DNA of 64,000 nucleotides. Origin: Dermatophagoides farinae. Taxonomy: Eukaryota; Arthropoda; Arachnida; Sarcoptiformes; Pyroglyphidae. Positions 1 through 10,572 of the stretch are shown here, in pieces. The notes under the pieces were generated by a model that was given only the letters and a program-made list of their open reading frames with translations, was not told the origin of the DNA and did no database searches. Numbering within the stretch: position 1 is the stretch's first letter; every line of letters starts with the position of its first letter. The stretch covers positions 124,001-188,000 of the forward strand of contig NW_027461524.1 of assembly GCF_024713945.1 (NCBI RefSeq), written 5' to 3'. Made by a program: the position numbers and the translations under genes.

Positions 1-1256
1 ACTTAACGAAATACTATTCTACGAACATCAAAAAACTTGCCACACAAACTTACTTACAAAAGGACACGCAATCGACCACGGAAAATTCTTTTTTCAACAA
101 TAACATTCAGTATGCGTCGTCGCTAATCCACTTCATTTCAACACTTGTCAACAAACGCAACGGACACTTACTTATAAGAGAACTTTTAGAAAATCCACAG
201 AACGCTGAAATTCTTGATCAGGTCAAATCGGTTTTACTGAGACTGTTTCAAAATAAGCTCAAGCAATGCATAGTCGACATTTCAAAAGAAATTAACGCAG
301 ATCTACAATTAATATATATGTCTAACACTTGCATTTTGATTTCCATTCCAACAGAATCTTACAGCTTAGCGAAAAAATCTGCATCTTCCATATATTCGCT
401 ACTGTCATCGAAAATGAAGTTTAAAGAATTATTCAATCCGTTAGTTTACCACATCAAATGCGGAGTGATTTTCAATCAATTCAATCGTATTTTTCTTGAC
501 AACAGCAACCAAGTTGTCGATATCGCTTTACCATGTCTTAATCTTATGCACGAAGCCGCTACTTTTGAGAAACTCATCATTTCCTGCTTACTGACTAGGT
601 ATTCCATTGACCATGAAAAAGACGAGGTGTCATCTAAAAACGCAGTTGATATGACCCAGAAACATAAAGAAATATTCATCGAAAATATGCGCAAGATACT
701 TCACTATCTTTCTCAAATGATTTCTCTCGATTCAGAAATTCCTGTTTATGAAAACATAAATAGAATTGAAGTTCCGTTTAAAGTCTTGAAACTTTTGCTT
801 AAATTCGCTAAAATCGACACGTTCGAACAACAACAACTTGGCATGTACTTTCCTGTTTCTTTCGACGATTTGTCACTCACAAGTGTTCCCATCATTATTC
901 TAAAATCTGTTGTTTGTGTTCACTGCACAAAAATATTTGACATTTACATCATTGACGACATCGTTGATTGTCCATACTGCTCCAAAGAAATAATGACTGA
1001 ATATTTACAAGAAAAAATCATTGACATGGTTAAAAGTCATATTTTCACCTATCATGTAATAACACAGCCAACTTGTGATTTATGTAACCAGCGCAAAAAC
1101 TATATTACACAAAAATATTGTAAATGCGGAGGTTTATTTTCAAAAAAAACTCAGTCTGCCATTTCGATCAATCAATTTTTACGAATAATCAGTAAATATG
1201 CTCACGAATATAAATGGTTTTTAACAAAAGATTATCTGAATTTATTTATTAGTTAA
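1..1256 (+). CDS. POLE: DNA polymerase epsilon catalytic subunit, C-terminal part (5' end outside window)
   Basis: The frame is open from base 3 to the stop at 1254-1256, giving about 417 residues of a protein that begins upstream of the window. The C-terminus carries two Cys clusters typical of B-family replicative polymerases: CVHC paired with CPYC, then CDLC paired with CKCGG. In POLE the last cluster module binds the B subunit. The segment before it is helical and poorly conserved, as expected for the non-catalytic C-terminal half. The polymerase and exonuclease domains are not in the window. The next gene is convergent, with 14 bases between the stops. The B subunit of the same enzyme is encoded at 46012-47569. 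Assignment rests on the zinc modules; another B-family polymerase (delta or zeta) is the main alternative. Confidence 0.72.
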   Translation, partial: LTKYYSTNIKKLATQTYLQKDTQSTTENSFFNNNIQYASSLIHFISTLVNKRNGHLLIRELLENPQNAEILDQVKSVLLRLFQNKLKQCIVDISKEINADLQLIYMSNTCILISIPTESYSLAKKSASSIYSLLSSKMKFKELFNPLVYHIKCGVIFNQFNRIFLDNSNQVVDIALPCLNLMHEAATFEKLIISCLLTRYSIDHEKDEVSSKNAVDMTQKHKEIFIENMRKILHYLSQMISLDSEIPVYENINRIEVPFKVLKLLLKFAKIDTFEQQQLGMYFPVSFDDLSLTSVPIIILKSVVCVHCTKIFDIYIIDDIVDCPYCSKEIMTEYLQEKIIDMVKSHIFTYHVITQPTCDLCNQRKNYITQKYCKCGGLFSKKTQSAISINQFLRIISKYAHEYKWFLTKDYLNLFIS

Positions 1257-1270
1257 TGATTAAGTAAAAG

Positions 1271-3781
1271 TTAAAGTACATTATTTTCGATAGTTTGATT
1301 TTTTTCATACAAAAACATAGATATTACGTCCACATCGCATGAGCAGCAATCTTCGAAAGCTGATATCAAATTTTGTTTCAAAAAAGATATTTTATTTGTC
1401 ATAGTTGTATAACGCATTAATGAATTATTCAAAATGTAAATCGGCGATTCAACTTCTTTTATCTGGACATTTCGGGCGATAGTGATGATTAATTCTATCC
1501 ATTTATGCAACAAGTAATTATTGATTTCATCATCAATTCCATGTAAATACAATTTGCTTTCAAATAGTTCAATCATGACTAGTCGAAACAAAAAATCGTG
1601 GCAGACTTTTAAAAGTTTTATCATATCATTATAATTGCTGGTTTTTTCTAAAATATTACAAATACGCTGATCTGAGATCTCACGTTTAACGATCACATCT
1701 ATAGTTTGAAATATTAGATTCTTATGAATTTTTTTGGTATCAGTTACAAGGTCCCAAGCAATATCGGATTCATTTATCATTTCTCCGTGCAACGAACAAT
1801 ATAGTACCAAAATCATAACGTAATCTATGTTAATTAAACAATACATTAAAACATTTCGTAATTGACACAAAAGTCTAACAATATCGGTTTCCTGCAAGTC
1901 TTTGCATTTAAGCAATTGTAAACGAGTATAAATAGAAGTAATATTTTTCTTGCACGCTTTTGACTTGTTACTATTTACTGTGGTTTCGGTAATTTCTTGA
2001 CATAACAAGTCAATTATTTTCAATAAAATGTAGCATAAATTTTGTTGTGTATTCTTATTATAACTAGAAATAGATTCAATGAATTTCTCGTTTGTATTCA
2101 AATAAAAATCTAAGATACTCGTAAAGCTACTTTGAAAATCGAAACTTGATCCTGGAACAGAAGTGTTTTCAAAATAAATATTCGAGATATATTCGTGAAG
2201 ATTGCGAATAAAATCAAACTTATAATCGCTTTGAGCAGAACGCGTCGTCAGCAAAATAGGTAATCTTTCTGTCAATAGTTTTATTGATCTCTTGAATAAA
2301 TTGATTTCATTTTGAACCGTCTCTTCAAAAGAAGCATTTGAATCTGTAAATGTCATTCGACCTTTGAAAAAAACGTATAACCATCGTGTAAATGAATAGA
2401 CAGAATTATTGCGTACTTTAAAGTGTAATTTTTTTGTATAACTGTGAACGTGAGTTTTGTAATTGCGTGAAAAAATTAGCGAACTGGCAAAAAGATTCAA
2501 AGTAAGCAGACCGAAATGTGTATGAAAAATGTCGGAATGATTTTGGTTGTCAAAATCAAATAGTGAAAATGTTGAATTCGCGGTATATTTTGAAAAACCA
2601 TTATTACTATTATTGTAACAATCTGTAATAAATTTAACACAATCAGTGTTTAAAACAGTCGGAATTAAACATTGAGGGACGTTGCTGTTTAGCAATAAAG
2701 CCGATAAAATTTGGGAGCCGGTAAGCCAAAAAGCGTAACACAAATCTGGTTGTTTATATAACCTACCTTTGGAGCCTTGAGAGTCAACTTCTTGATAGTA
2801 TTTTGAATGTTGCAAAAATAAAGACGCAATGTATTGAATCGAAAATGTATAGGCGTCGTTAACAATAAAAAGTTTCTTCATTATTCTTACAAGCATATAT
2901 AGTGAACCTAAAGCGACGAACGTAAAACCAATATGTCCTTCACCTTCGGGTAAACAACCAAAAACTTTATTTTCAAAATCAAAACATCGTATTATACTAT
3001 CTATCAATTTAAATATATGAGGCTTCAGCAATTCATAACCTACTTCAACCTTCTTTTCTGAAATTAATAATATCGCCAAGCCACAATATGTTGAGCGGAT
3101 GTCAAAATTATTTGATGTTGAAATGAACCAACCGTGTTCTAATGTAATATCTTGTTTAATACAGTTGCTTAGTATATATTCGCAAGTTTTTCTGTAATCA
3201 AAATTACTGCCTGAAACAAATTTATTTTCAAGCAAAATTAAATATGTGTACGATAAAACAAGATCCGTTTGTTCGGTAAGTAGTGTTATTAGTAAGTTTG
3301 ATTTTTTATCAAGTCTTGTGGAAATAATTGTCGCTATATGTCTTTCCGTGAGTTCTCTTATTTTTTTTTCAATAATCTGAACTTTATTAATATCATAGTT
3401 AACTAATTGAGTTTCTAAATCTTTAGAAATAGTTAATATGGTAGACAAAACTTGAACAAATCTGATTGAACTAGATATCCAAGATAAAAGAGAAATATCT
3501 TGGTCTAAAATATTTAATAATTCATTCGTATCTACTCCTGTATGTTCACTTATTACTTTTAAGGTAGAACATTCTAAAGTTTTTAACGAATATATTTGAA
3601 GTAACAGACAGTTTTTATATATGTAATTAGAAAGTTTTTCAAAATTGACTGTTTGCAAAAAACGACTTAATTCTTGAAGTTTACAAGTTTCATCTTTATA
3701 ATATTTGTCTTCTGTCAATAAAAAAACATCATAATTAATCAAATTCAATGAAGACGATAAAAATATTGAATCGATAAGCAT
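1271..3781 (-). CDS. Protein geranylgeranyltransferase type I beta-like subunit with long C-terminal extension
   Basis: 836 residues. Between about residues 220 and 430 it follows the prenyltransferase beta alpha/alpha-toroid in order: DIRSTYCGLA, then LPEGEGHIGFTF, then GRLYKQPDLCYAFW, then GFSKY followed by HTHFGLLTL. The Asp and Cys of PDLCYAFW and the first His of HTHFG match the three zinc ligands of the family, so it may be catalytic. The order resembles GGTase-I beta (PGGT1B), which attaches geranylgeranyl to C-terminal CaaX proteins as a heterodimer with an alpha subunit. Typical beta subunits are 350-430 residues; here about 220 residues precede and 400 follow the recognisable core. 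The extension is predicted helical and matches nothing I know. The farnesyltransferase beta subunit is the alternative. The next gene on the same strand starts 77 bases upstream. Confidence 0.68.
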   Translation of the reverse strand: MLIDSIFLSSSLNLINYDVFLLTEDKYYKDETCKLQELSRFLQTVNFEKLSNYIYKNCLLLQIYSLKTLECSTLKVISEHTGVDTNELLNILDQDISLLSWISSSIRFVQVLSTILTISKDLETQLVNYDINKVQIIEKKIRELTERHIATIISTRLDKKSNLLITLLTEQTDLVLSYTYLILLENKFVSGSNFDYRKTCEYILSNCIKQDITLEHGWFISTSNNFDIRSTYCGLAILLISEKKVEVGYELLKPHIFKLIDSIIRCFDFENKVFGCLPEGEGHIGFTFVALGSLYMLVRIMKKLFIVNDAYTFSIQYIASLFLQHSKYYQEVDSQGSKGRLYKQPDLCYAFWLTGSQILSALLLNSNVPQCLIPTVLNTDCVKFITDCYNNSNNGFSKYTANSTFSLFDFDNQNHSDIFHTHFGLLTLNLFASSLIFSRNYKTHVHSYTKKLHFKVRNNSVYSFTRWLYVFFKGRMTFTDSNASFEETVQNEINLFKRSIKLLTERLPILLTTRSAQSDYKFDFIRNLHEYISNIYFENTSVPGSSFDFQSSFTSILDFYLNTNEKFIESISSYNKNTQQNLCYILLKIIDLLCQEITETTVNSNKSKACKKNITSIYTRLQLLKCKDLQETDIVRLLCQLRNVLMYCLINIDYVMILVLYCSLHGEMINESDIAWDLVTDTKKIHKNLIFQTIDVIVKREISDQRICNILEKTSNYNDMIKLLKVCHDFLFRLVMIELFESKLYLHGIDDEINNYLLHKWIELIITIARNVQIKEVESPIYILNNSLMRYTTMTNKISFLKQNLISAFEDCCSCDVDVISMFLYEKNQTIENNVL

Positions 3782-3858
3782 TAATTAAGTTTTCTAACAA
3801 ATAAAAAATTCTATTTTATTAATAATCGTACTAAGTATTAATTAATTCATCATACCCA

Positions 3859-6759
3859 TTAGTAATATTTGAAATCATTACTAAATAAATTGAAAGAAAT
3901 ATACGTAAAACTGGTAAATTGTTCTCGTAATGTAAACAGGTTTATTGGAATATTATTTTCTACAAAAGTATGATCCATAAATAAACTGATCAGTAAAGAT
4001 ACAATACCGCCTTTTTTTATCACTTGACTAATTTTTTCTGATATATTTTCAAAAACATTATCTTCTCCAATTTTGTTGGAATTGCTGTTATATCGATTTT
4101 TTATAACATGTATTATAATACGTTCCTGTGATAACAATAAATCTAAAGCCACCCCCAGTTTTATCAAGGGATATTCTATCTCTTTTAGCAATCCAGAACT
4201 GCAAATGGACGTGTATTTATAATACTCAGCGTAATTTTGGTCAAGGTTAAGGTAATAAAAGGTTTCTTGTGATATTACTTCCATAAAACCTCTACTATTC
4301 GCTAAGTATGAGTATAAATTTATTAATGATTTTTCCTCAGTATTATAGTATAATTCATTTAAGCATTTAGTATAATACTCTTGAAATTCTTTATTAATTT
4401 GGACTGAATACTCCGACATTTGGTTTTTAGAGCACATTTGAATAAACATGAGTAATACAGAATAAATTTCATTAAAATAATCTTGAATAAAGACACATGT
4501 AACTGTTCCAGGTTTGCAACTTATAGTTGAAAACCATAAATTATTTAACTTTAGGTTGAATTTTGTATTGTATTTATTTAACACATTTAGTGTATCTTCG
4601 AGCTTTGAAAATGATCCTGCTGGTTTTATAGAAACATCTTTATCATTCGCTTTAATAATTTCCGATTTGTTTTTGTAAGAGTGGACTTTATAGTTAGCGA
4701 TATTGTTCATAAGAAAAAATTTTATTTCTGATGTTACCGTTGATCTAAAATATTTCTGTTGTGGCGAAAAAAAATTATTTAAGGCCGCATATAAAATATC
4801 TTGAGAAGTAATATGACATAATATATTTGTTGACAACACACTTAGAGGTAAAAACACCGAATTAGTTCGAATTGATGTTTCTAAAAGTTTTAAAATATAG
4901 TAATCGTATAATATTTTAGCGCTTTTCGTATTCAAATGTTCACTTTTTTCAACAATATGAATAGATTCATAATAGACAGGAACTTTTGAAATTTCGTTTT
5001 TCAATGAATTTATAATGCATGGAACAAATTCTTGATTGTTACAAAATTCGATTATTTCACTGTAGAGATTAGACAGTAGCGATGAAATACTTTGATCAGC
5101 AGAAACTTTTATATTATATTCTTTTTGGGAACTAAACAAAAAAGTTGATAATTCATTTAAATCTTTAATCTGTGTTTCGCGATCAAATTTTTGCCTCGGA
5201 AAAGACAATATTCTCATAATTTTTTGACATTCGAATAACCAGTATAAAATGTCTAGATTATCCGATGATGTTATTTGAGTTATCTCAATAAATTTGTAAA
5301 GAGTTGATTTTAAAGATAAAACTAATTCAATTTCTTTTAATGGACTGAAGATAAAAGATATGTTATAAATCGTTAATTGTTTTGAAAGAAGTTTAAGGCT
5401 ACTCAAAGCGTAATAAGTGTCAATAATATTTCCACTACCTTTTTCAAACGAAAACATATAGTTTTTCGTTTTTTCATCCCATGACAATTCTATTGCACAT
5501 ATTAATTGATAAACTTGCAAAAGCGATAAGTTAACTTTTTCTGACGATTCGGCTAGTGTGTTATAAAGATCCAGTAATTCTAATGCCATAGTTGTTTGAT
5601 TTTGTTGAAAATTATTATCATACGAAAAGAAAACGCAGTGATGATTTTTATAAGTTGTTTCTTTTAAATGTTTTTGTAATAGTTTAATGCATACTTCTCT
5701 AAATAATTTCATATTTACTGTTGAATATTCAAAGCATGCTTTTAGAATGCAGTAAGTATTAGTTAAACTTGGCAAACCAGTAATTGGTGATTTAAATAAC
5801 TTAGACTCAGGATCAAACAAGTCTTGTTGAGCTGAACATAATTTGCGCTCCGTCAAAGTTCGTATTCGTATAAAATATGAGTTACTCGAAGCCATTTGAG
5901 CATAATTAAACTGAATAAACTTATTTGAAATGATATTTTCAATTTCAGCATTATTCGAAGATAAGGAAAATAATAACTCCATTTGAGACACTTGCAGTAA
6001 TATATCTCTGCTAAGTGTTTGAATATATACATCGCTGATCCTATTTTTTTGAGATGAGAATTCTTTACTCGAATTTCGAGATAAATGTATATCATTCAAA
6101 AATAGTGTTGTGAGAACAACATAGTATTTATTCAATACATTTCTCAATTTTTCTTTGACTGTATTGAATTCATTATTTATTTGATGTACGTTCAAGTTTG
6201 TGTTTTTACTGGTTCTGCGTTTTTTATACTGTCTTATTTTTTTAATAGGCTTGTTGTCTTTTAAGTTTGTATTATTAGAATGTTTCTTTTTCGTTTTTTT
6301 ATAAATAGTATTAGGATTCCAATTAATTTCAAAATTTTCATCCATCGAACTTAACCAATTTCTAATTTGGACGGAAGCTTCGATAATTTTTCGACTTTCA
6401 CTTTTAGGTGAAGGTGAATAACTGGAATTTGCATCTTGCGTATTGCATTTTGTGGTTTTAGTATCTATGTCTAAATTTTTTTTTTCAAATTTATCATGTT
6501 TAAAGTTGTTATCTAATGAAATAGGCAAGAACGTTTTTATGTCGTATTGCGATTGAAGTTCCTGACTTTTTATTGTCATATTTCTAGATGTATCGTTTAT
6601 AATTATATTAATTTTAGGAATGGATCTATCTAAGCTGTTACTATTTAAGCTATCTGTGTTACTATTGTCTTGTAAACAATATTGTTGGCATAATGATAAG
6701 TTCTCTGAAAAGAGTTTTTTTTTTTGTTTCATAGTACTTCGCATGCCATAAACAGACAT
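3859..6759 (-). CDS. Unknown 966-residue protein, possible alpha/alpha-toroid
   Basis: The product is not recognised. Residues 1-200 are Asn/Ser/Lys-rich and probably disordered, with a strongly basic patch near residues 150-190 that could be a nuclear signal. The rest is helical. Two stretches, LFKSPITGLPSLTNTYCILK (about residues 327-346) and a later YMFSFEKGSGNIIDTYYALS, have the Gly-turn plus Thr/Ala helix rhythm of prenyltransferase or terpenoid-cyclase toroids, but no zinc-ligand triad is visible. It lies 77 bases upstream of the geranylgeranyltransferase-like gene on the same strand, which makes a shared fold an attractive but unproven idea. The start is the first ATG in an open frame and the gene is uninterrupted. 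Confidence 0.6.
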   Translation of the reverse strand: MSVYGMRSTMKQKKKLFSENLSLCQQYCLQDNSNTDSLNSNSLDRSIPKINIIINDTSRNMTIKSQELQSQYDIKTFLPISLDNNFKHDKFEKKNLDIDTKTTKCNTQDANSSYSPSPKSESRKIIEASVQIRNWLSSMDENFEINWNPNTIYKKTKKKHSNNTNLKDNKPIKKIRQYKKRRTSKNTNLNVHQINNEFNTVKEKLRNVLNKYYVVLTTLFLNDIHLSRNSSKEFSSQKNRISDVYIQTLSRDILLQVSQMELLFSLSSNNAEIENIISNKFIQFNYAQMASSNSYFIRIRTLTERKLCSAQQDLFDPESKLFKSPITGLPSLTNTYCILKACFEYSTVNMKLFREVCIKLLQKHLKETTYKNHHCVFFSYDNNFQQNQTTMALELLDLYNTLAESSEKVNLSLLQVYQLICAIELSWDEKTKNYMFSFEKGSGNIIDTYYALSSLKLLSKQLTIYNISFIFSPLKEIELVLSLKSTLYKFIEITQITSSDNLDILYWLFECQKIMRILSFPRQKFDRETQIKDLNELSTFLFSSQKEYNIKVSADQSISSLLSNLYSEIIEFCNNQEFVPCIINSLKNEISKVPVYYESIHIVEKSEHLNTKSAKILYDYYILKLLETSIRTNSVFLPLSVLSTNILCHITSQDILYAALNNFFSPQQKYFRSTVTSEIKFFLMNNIANYKVHSYKNKSEIIKANDKDVSIKPAGSFSKLEDTLNVLNKYNTKFNLKLNNLWFSTISCKPGTVTCVFIQDYFNEIYSVLLMFIQMCSKNQMSEYSVQINKEFQEYYTKCLNELYYNTEEKSLINLYSYLANSRGFMEVISQETFYYLNLDQNYAEYYKYTSICSSGLLKEIEYPLIKLGVALDLLLSQERIIIHVIKNRYNSNSNKIGEDNVFENISEKISQVIKKGGIVSLLISLFMDHTFVENNIPINLFTLREQFTSFTYISFNLFSNDFKYY

Positions 6760-7086
6760 TTAACTTTCTTTTAATAGCAGTAAATCTAGTTATATTAGGT
6801 TTTTAATAAAATTCAAACATCAAAAGACGCTAACTCAAAACTAATTACGATATATAAGTATGAAATTCCCAAGTTTATACTGTGTGCTGTTATTATATAT
6901 GTAATATACACATAAAATAATTACGAAAAGTTAAAAGAATTGTGTAGAAATAAATGTATTATGCTTCATAAGTATGTGATCAACTAATGTAGACTGCTTG
7001 GTACATTAATAAATATAAAATAATTATTTTATCTAAAATATTTTGTAAAAATTAGATGGACTTATATCTATTAAAGATGATGAAAA
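6760..7086. other. Divergent intergenic region, 327 bp
   Basis: This AT-rich spacer separates two divergently transcribed genes, so it should hold both promoters. I see no small gene, RNA gene or repeat array in it. Confidence 0.5.
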
Positions 7087-9867
7087 ATGTTAATGGAGAA
7101 ATGTAACCAATTAGTTATGTCAGGGATGTATTCACATAAATTAGAAGATTTAATAAACAAAGTTAGACAAATTACTAACCCAAACCACGAAAAAGCTGTT
7201 TTAGACGTTGAGTTGTACAATATTATTGCAAGTTTAGCAAAGGATGGAGATCTCTATTTGGCTAGAAATATCAATAAGTTAGTCTATCTCTTTTTGAATG
7301 GCATAGACGTAAGTTTTGCTGCACTGGAAATGATCAAACTTATTGGAAGGCCTCATTTATTGGCTAAACGTATTGGATATTACTCTTTACCATTAGTATT
7401 GGATAGTAAAAGTGAAATCACATTATTGGTCATTAACAGTTTAAAGTTTGATTTAAAATCTAAATCACAGTACATTACCTCAGGCGCATTATCTTGTTTG
7501 GTTTCTCTTGTGAATACTGATTTATTAACTAGTTTAATTATAGAAATAGAATTGAATATGAGAAATGTTAGTCCTTTAAATAGAAGTAAAGCAATAATAG
7601 CATATTCAAAAGCTATCCAAAATAATTTATTCAGACTTGAAAATGGTATTGAAATGCTCAATAAACTATCCGAGAATGAAGAAGAAGTTGTTTTTCTGTC
7701 TTTGTGTGTATTGTTTAATGTTTGTATTACAGCATATTATACTCAACAAAATCACTCAAACAGTTCAGTGGAAAAAGATATAGAGCTGCAGTTGAAATCT
7801 TTAATTAATAAATATATTGAAATAGATTTACATCTTCTTAGTTTGTCTTCTGCATTTGGTTCAGTTTCTCATTACGAAAAGAAAAATAATTATTCTAATT
7901 TCAAATATAGCTTGTCTAATGATTACAATGGTATCTATCACCCGTTTTTGGTTTCGAAAATTCTTCAGTTAATTAAACACTATATTATTAGTTGTAGTCG
8001 ATGTAGCCATATTATTGACTTGAAAGACTTTCCAAGTTTGTTCACTCTGATTGAAAACTGTACGATTTTTAACAGAGATTTAAGGCAAATAGCTTTAATA
8101 ATAGTCGTTGATGCGTTGCAATTAGGACTTACATTATTTCAACATGCAGACAATCTGCAAATCCTAAATAAACATGAATTTGATGATTTTTCTTCCGTAT
8201 TTTTTAACAACCTCTCTAGATGGACATGCTACTATTTAAAAGAAACGGATATTACAAACAAAATTGTGTTTTTGAATTTAATACTGAAAACTCCTATTGA
8301 AAAATTAGATATTTGTGAAATAACCAAGATACTGTCTGAAAATCTTTTAAACAATGACATCATGCTTAGGATCAAAGTTGTTGACTGTTTAGCTTATATT
8401 ACAACAAAAGCAACATATGTTACGACGATTGGAGTTTTTATTGATTTGTTTATGGTTGCGTCAACTAACTCAATTATAGACACCAACCCCTATGTTGCTG
8501 GTAAAAATCAAAGCATTACAGGAAAAAAAATTAAAACTGTCAAGTCTGTTGATGAAAAGATGACTTTAAGTCATCTAGTTATCGAGCTTCGCAATAAAAT
8601 TTTAGTTAGTATCTTTAATCTTTTAGAAAAATTCAATGAAGATGCCATCTTTAAAATTGATAAATTCTTTGAGCTATTGCTATTGATCGATCCAATGTTC
8701 GGTACTTCTTTCATCGACAAAATATTTACTTCGCTAATTCAAGAAGTTTCTTGTTGGGAGTATATTATTTTCAAAGCTTTAAACATTGCCCGCTCAAGCA
8801 TGTATCAGATTTTTTTGATAGAGTTAATTTTGCGATTTATAATATGTTGTGTCAACACTTCTCGCGTTGATGTCACTAATAGTTCACAAAATTTGACTGA
8901 TGCAGCATCAATCTCCACCAGTTTCATCGATTCTTTATTAGGAGACTCTAGAGAAGATGGTTCTTCTAAACTAATGAGTAATTTAGAAAACATTAATATT
9001 GACGATCAAAAATTATATAATTTTTTTCAAGCTTTAGGAATGATGTATGATTACTATTCCTTAAAAAAAAACATTGATAAATTGTCAGATTTGTCAGAGG
9101 ATTGTTCTATCTCTAATAAGATCATTCCAGAGTCTGACTTTTTGACTTTTGAAAGCAAGGATTCATCAAACTACTTGTGTAAGCTAGACCCTACCACACA
9201 AAGATATGCATACTCTCAAAACTTTATATCCTATTTTTTGATTTCGTTCGCTTGTACGATTGCGAGAGCTGCTCCCAATAACAAAAAATCGTTACTGAAT
9301 TTATATTCAAGTATTAAATTTCCAACAAACTATATTTACTTTGTAAGATTAAGGCAAAAGCTTGATGCTAATCTTGATAATGATAAATTAAAAACTTTTG
9401 AAGGTACTATAGATAGTATTGTACGGTCAAACGTTAAGTTCGTAACTCCCAGTATTGACAGTTGGTCAAAACCTTTATCTGAATCTGAACTGTACGAAAT
9501 ACTAGTTTCTAAGTTTACTAGTGTAGTAGATTCTAAATGGACATATTCGTCTGGATTAATATCAAATAAAGCGCTAGTAAACTTAAAGCCTACTTTTGAG
9601 TTTTTCGAAAGCAATAATGTTTCTGAATTTGATGAGCACGAATGCGTGCCAATAATAAACGGCGGACAAGAGAAAAAGTCAAGTTCGCTACTTGACGCTG
9701 TTTTTACAAATGAGCTTGATTTTAATTCAAGTGTTATCAATGTTTTAAATGATAAGACTGAATCTAGTTTTGAAGCTGCAGACAAGAAATGTGACAGCCA
9801 ATCTCATGAAAAAGAAAAAAAGGTTGATAATTGTTTCGACAGCTTCTTAGATGAGTGCCTATCTTAA
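7087..9867 (+). CDS. Adaptor protein complex large subunit (AP-3 delta or AP-1 gamma type)
   Basis: 926 residues with an adaptin N-terminal HEAT-like solenoid. Diagnostic stretches are KLEDLINKVRQ, SFAALEMIKLIGRPHLL followed by KRIGY, then ITLLVINSLKFDLKSKSQYI and ALSCLVSL. The run KRIGY...NSLK.DL...QY is the hallmark of gamma/delta/epsilon/alpha adaptins, which form the trunk of heterotetrameric coats that select cargo for clathrin-type vesicles. The phrasing SQYITSGALSCL is closest to AP-3 delta as I remember it, but gamma cannot be excluded. The C-terminal 130 residues are acidic and low in complexity, and no folded ear domain is obvious. An adaptor of this kind would recognise tyrosine signals such as YSVI in the VPS10 receptor tail encoded at 56100-58550. 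Confidence 0.8.
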   Translation: MLMEKCNQLVMSGMYSHKLEDLINKVRQITNPNHEKAVLDVELYNIIASLAKDGDLYLARNINKLVYLFLNGIDVSFAALEMIKLIGRPHLLAKRIGYYSLPLVLDSKSEITLLVINSLKFDLKSKSQYITSGALSCLVSLVNTDLLTSLIIEIELNMRNVSPLNRSKAIIAYSKAIQNNLFRLENGIEMLNKLSENEEEVVFLSLCVLFNVCITAYYTQQNHSNSSVEKDIELQLKSLINKYIEIDLHLLSLSSAFGSVSHYEKKNNYSNFKYSLSNDYNGIYHPFLVSKILQLIKHYIISCSRCSHIIDLKDFPSLFTLIENCTIFNRDLRQIALIIVVDALQLGLTLFQHADNLQILNKHEFDDFSSVFFNNLSRWTCYYLKETDITNKIVFLNLILKTPIEKLDICEITKILSENLLNNDIMLRIKVVDCLAYITTKATYVTTIGVFIDLFMVASTNSIIDTNPYVAGKNQSITGKKIKTVKSVDEKMTLSHLVIELRNKILVSIFNLLEKFNEDAIFKIDKFFELLLLIDPMFGTSFIDKIFTSLIQEVSCWEYIIFKALNIARSSMYQIFLIELILRFIICCVNTSRVDVTNSSQNLTDAASISTSFIDSLLGDSREDGSSKLMSNLENINIDDQKLYNFFQALGMMYDYYSLKKNIDKLSDLSEDCSISNKIIPESDFLTFESKDSSNYLCKLDPTTQRYAYSQNFISYFLISFACTIARAAPNNKKSLLNLYSSIKFPTNYIYFVRLRQKLDANLDNDKLKTFEGTIDSIVRSNVKFVTPSIDSWSKPLSESELYEILVSKFTSVVDSKWTYSSGLISNKALVNLKPTFEFFESNNVSEFDEHECVPIINGGQEKKSSSLLDAVFTNELDFNSSVINVLNDKTESSFEAADKKCDSQSHEKEKKVDNCFDSFLDECLS

Positions 9868-10033
9868 GTAATATACTGGTAATTCAAATAAGAAAAGATC
9901 AGTATTCATTTACATTAAGTTAATATTACAGTAACAACACGTTTGTTCATAATACTCGTTAAAACTGAACTTATAGAAAAATAATACCGAGTGAAATTGT
10001 TTATTTGCATATAAAATTCAAGTAGGTAGGAAT

Positions 10034-10468
10034 TTATAAAATCTTAAGTTTGTCGGCAATTTCTGCAGCGTCACACGATTTGTCAAGTTTCACAAAAGCC
10101 TTCTTTTTAGCGTCAGTTCTAATCAAAGTGTTTACATTAGCGACTTTGCATTTGAATCGAGTCTCGACGGCGTGGGCGATTTGGGATTTGTTGGCTTCTG
10201 GGTGGCAGATAAAGACCAAAGTGTTTTTTTCAATCATTTTAATGGCAGACTCAGTTAGTAAAGGCGCCTTGATAATGCTGTAAACATCGAATTTAGGTTT
10301 CTTTGTTTCAATAAGTTTTTCATTGCATTTGCTGGGTTGAGGAGCTCTAGTGCTAGTTTTTGGCCTGTAAAAGCGAGGCTTAGTTCTAATTTTCTTGACG
10401 ACATTTTTAGCTTTGCCAGTCAAAATGCTAGACACTTTGGTAGCTTTTTTCGAGTCACTGCTAGTCAT
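10034..10468 (-). CDS. RPL23A: 60S ribosomal protein uL23 (L23a)
   Basis: 144 residues. The basic N-terminal tail (TKVSSILTGKAKNVVKKIRT) is followed by the uL23 core: IIKAPLLTESA, KMIEKNTLVFICHP, KSQIAHAVETRFKCKVANVN and a C-terminal KLDKSCDAAEIADKLKIL. uL23 sits at the exit of the nascent-peptide tunnel and is the docking site for SRP and chaperones, where zuotin (31645-32883) also works. Length is typical for eukaryotes. No intron is needed for a full-length protein. Confidence 0.95.
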   Translation of the reverse strand: MTSSDSKKATKVSSILTGKAKNVVKKIRTKPRFYRPKTSTRAPQPSKCNEKLIETKKPKFDVYSIIKAPLLTESAIKMIEKNTLVFICHPEANKSQIAHAVETRFKCKVANVNTLIRTDAKKKAFVKLDKSCDAAEIADKLKIL

Positions 10469-10572
10469 TGTATGATTTAAGTTTTATTGCTAATAAACTC
10501 CCTTTTTTTCCAAATAAATAATTAGCTTAGACAAAACGAGTTTAGTTGGGTAAGCCTTAAAATTGCGCTTAA

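Noticed and set aside
9336-9785. Long antisense frame inside the adaptor subunit gene.
   Set aside because: It is opposite a conserved coding frame, Ser-rich by complementarity, and lacks any recognisable motif. Similar antisense shadows inside TYW1, hexokinase and zuotin were dropped for the same reason.
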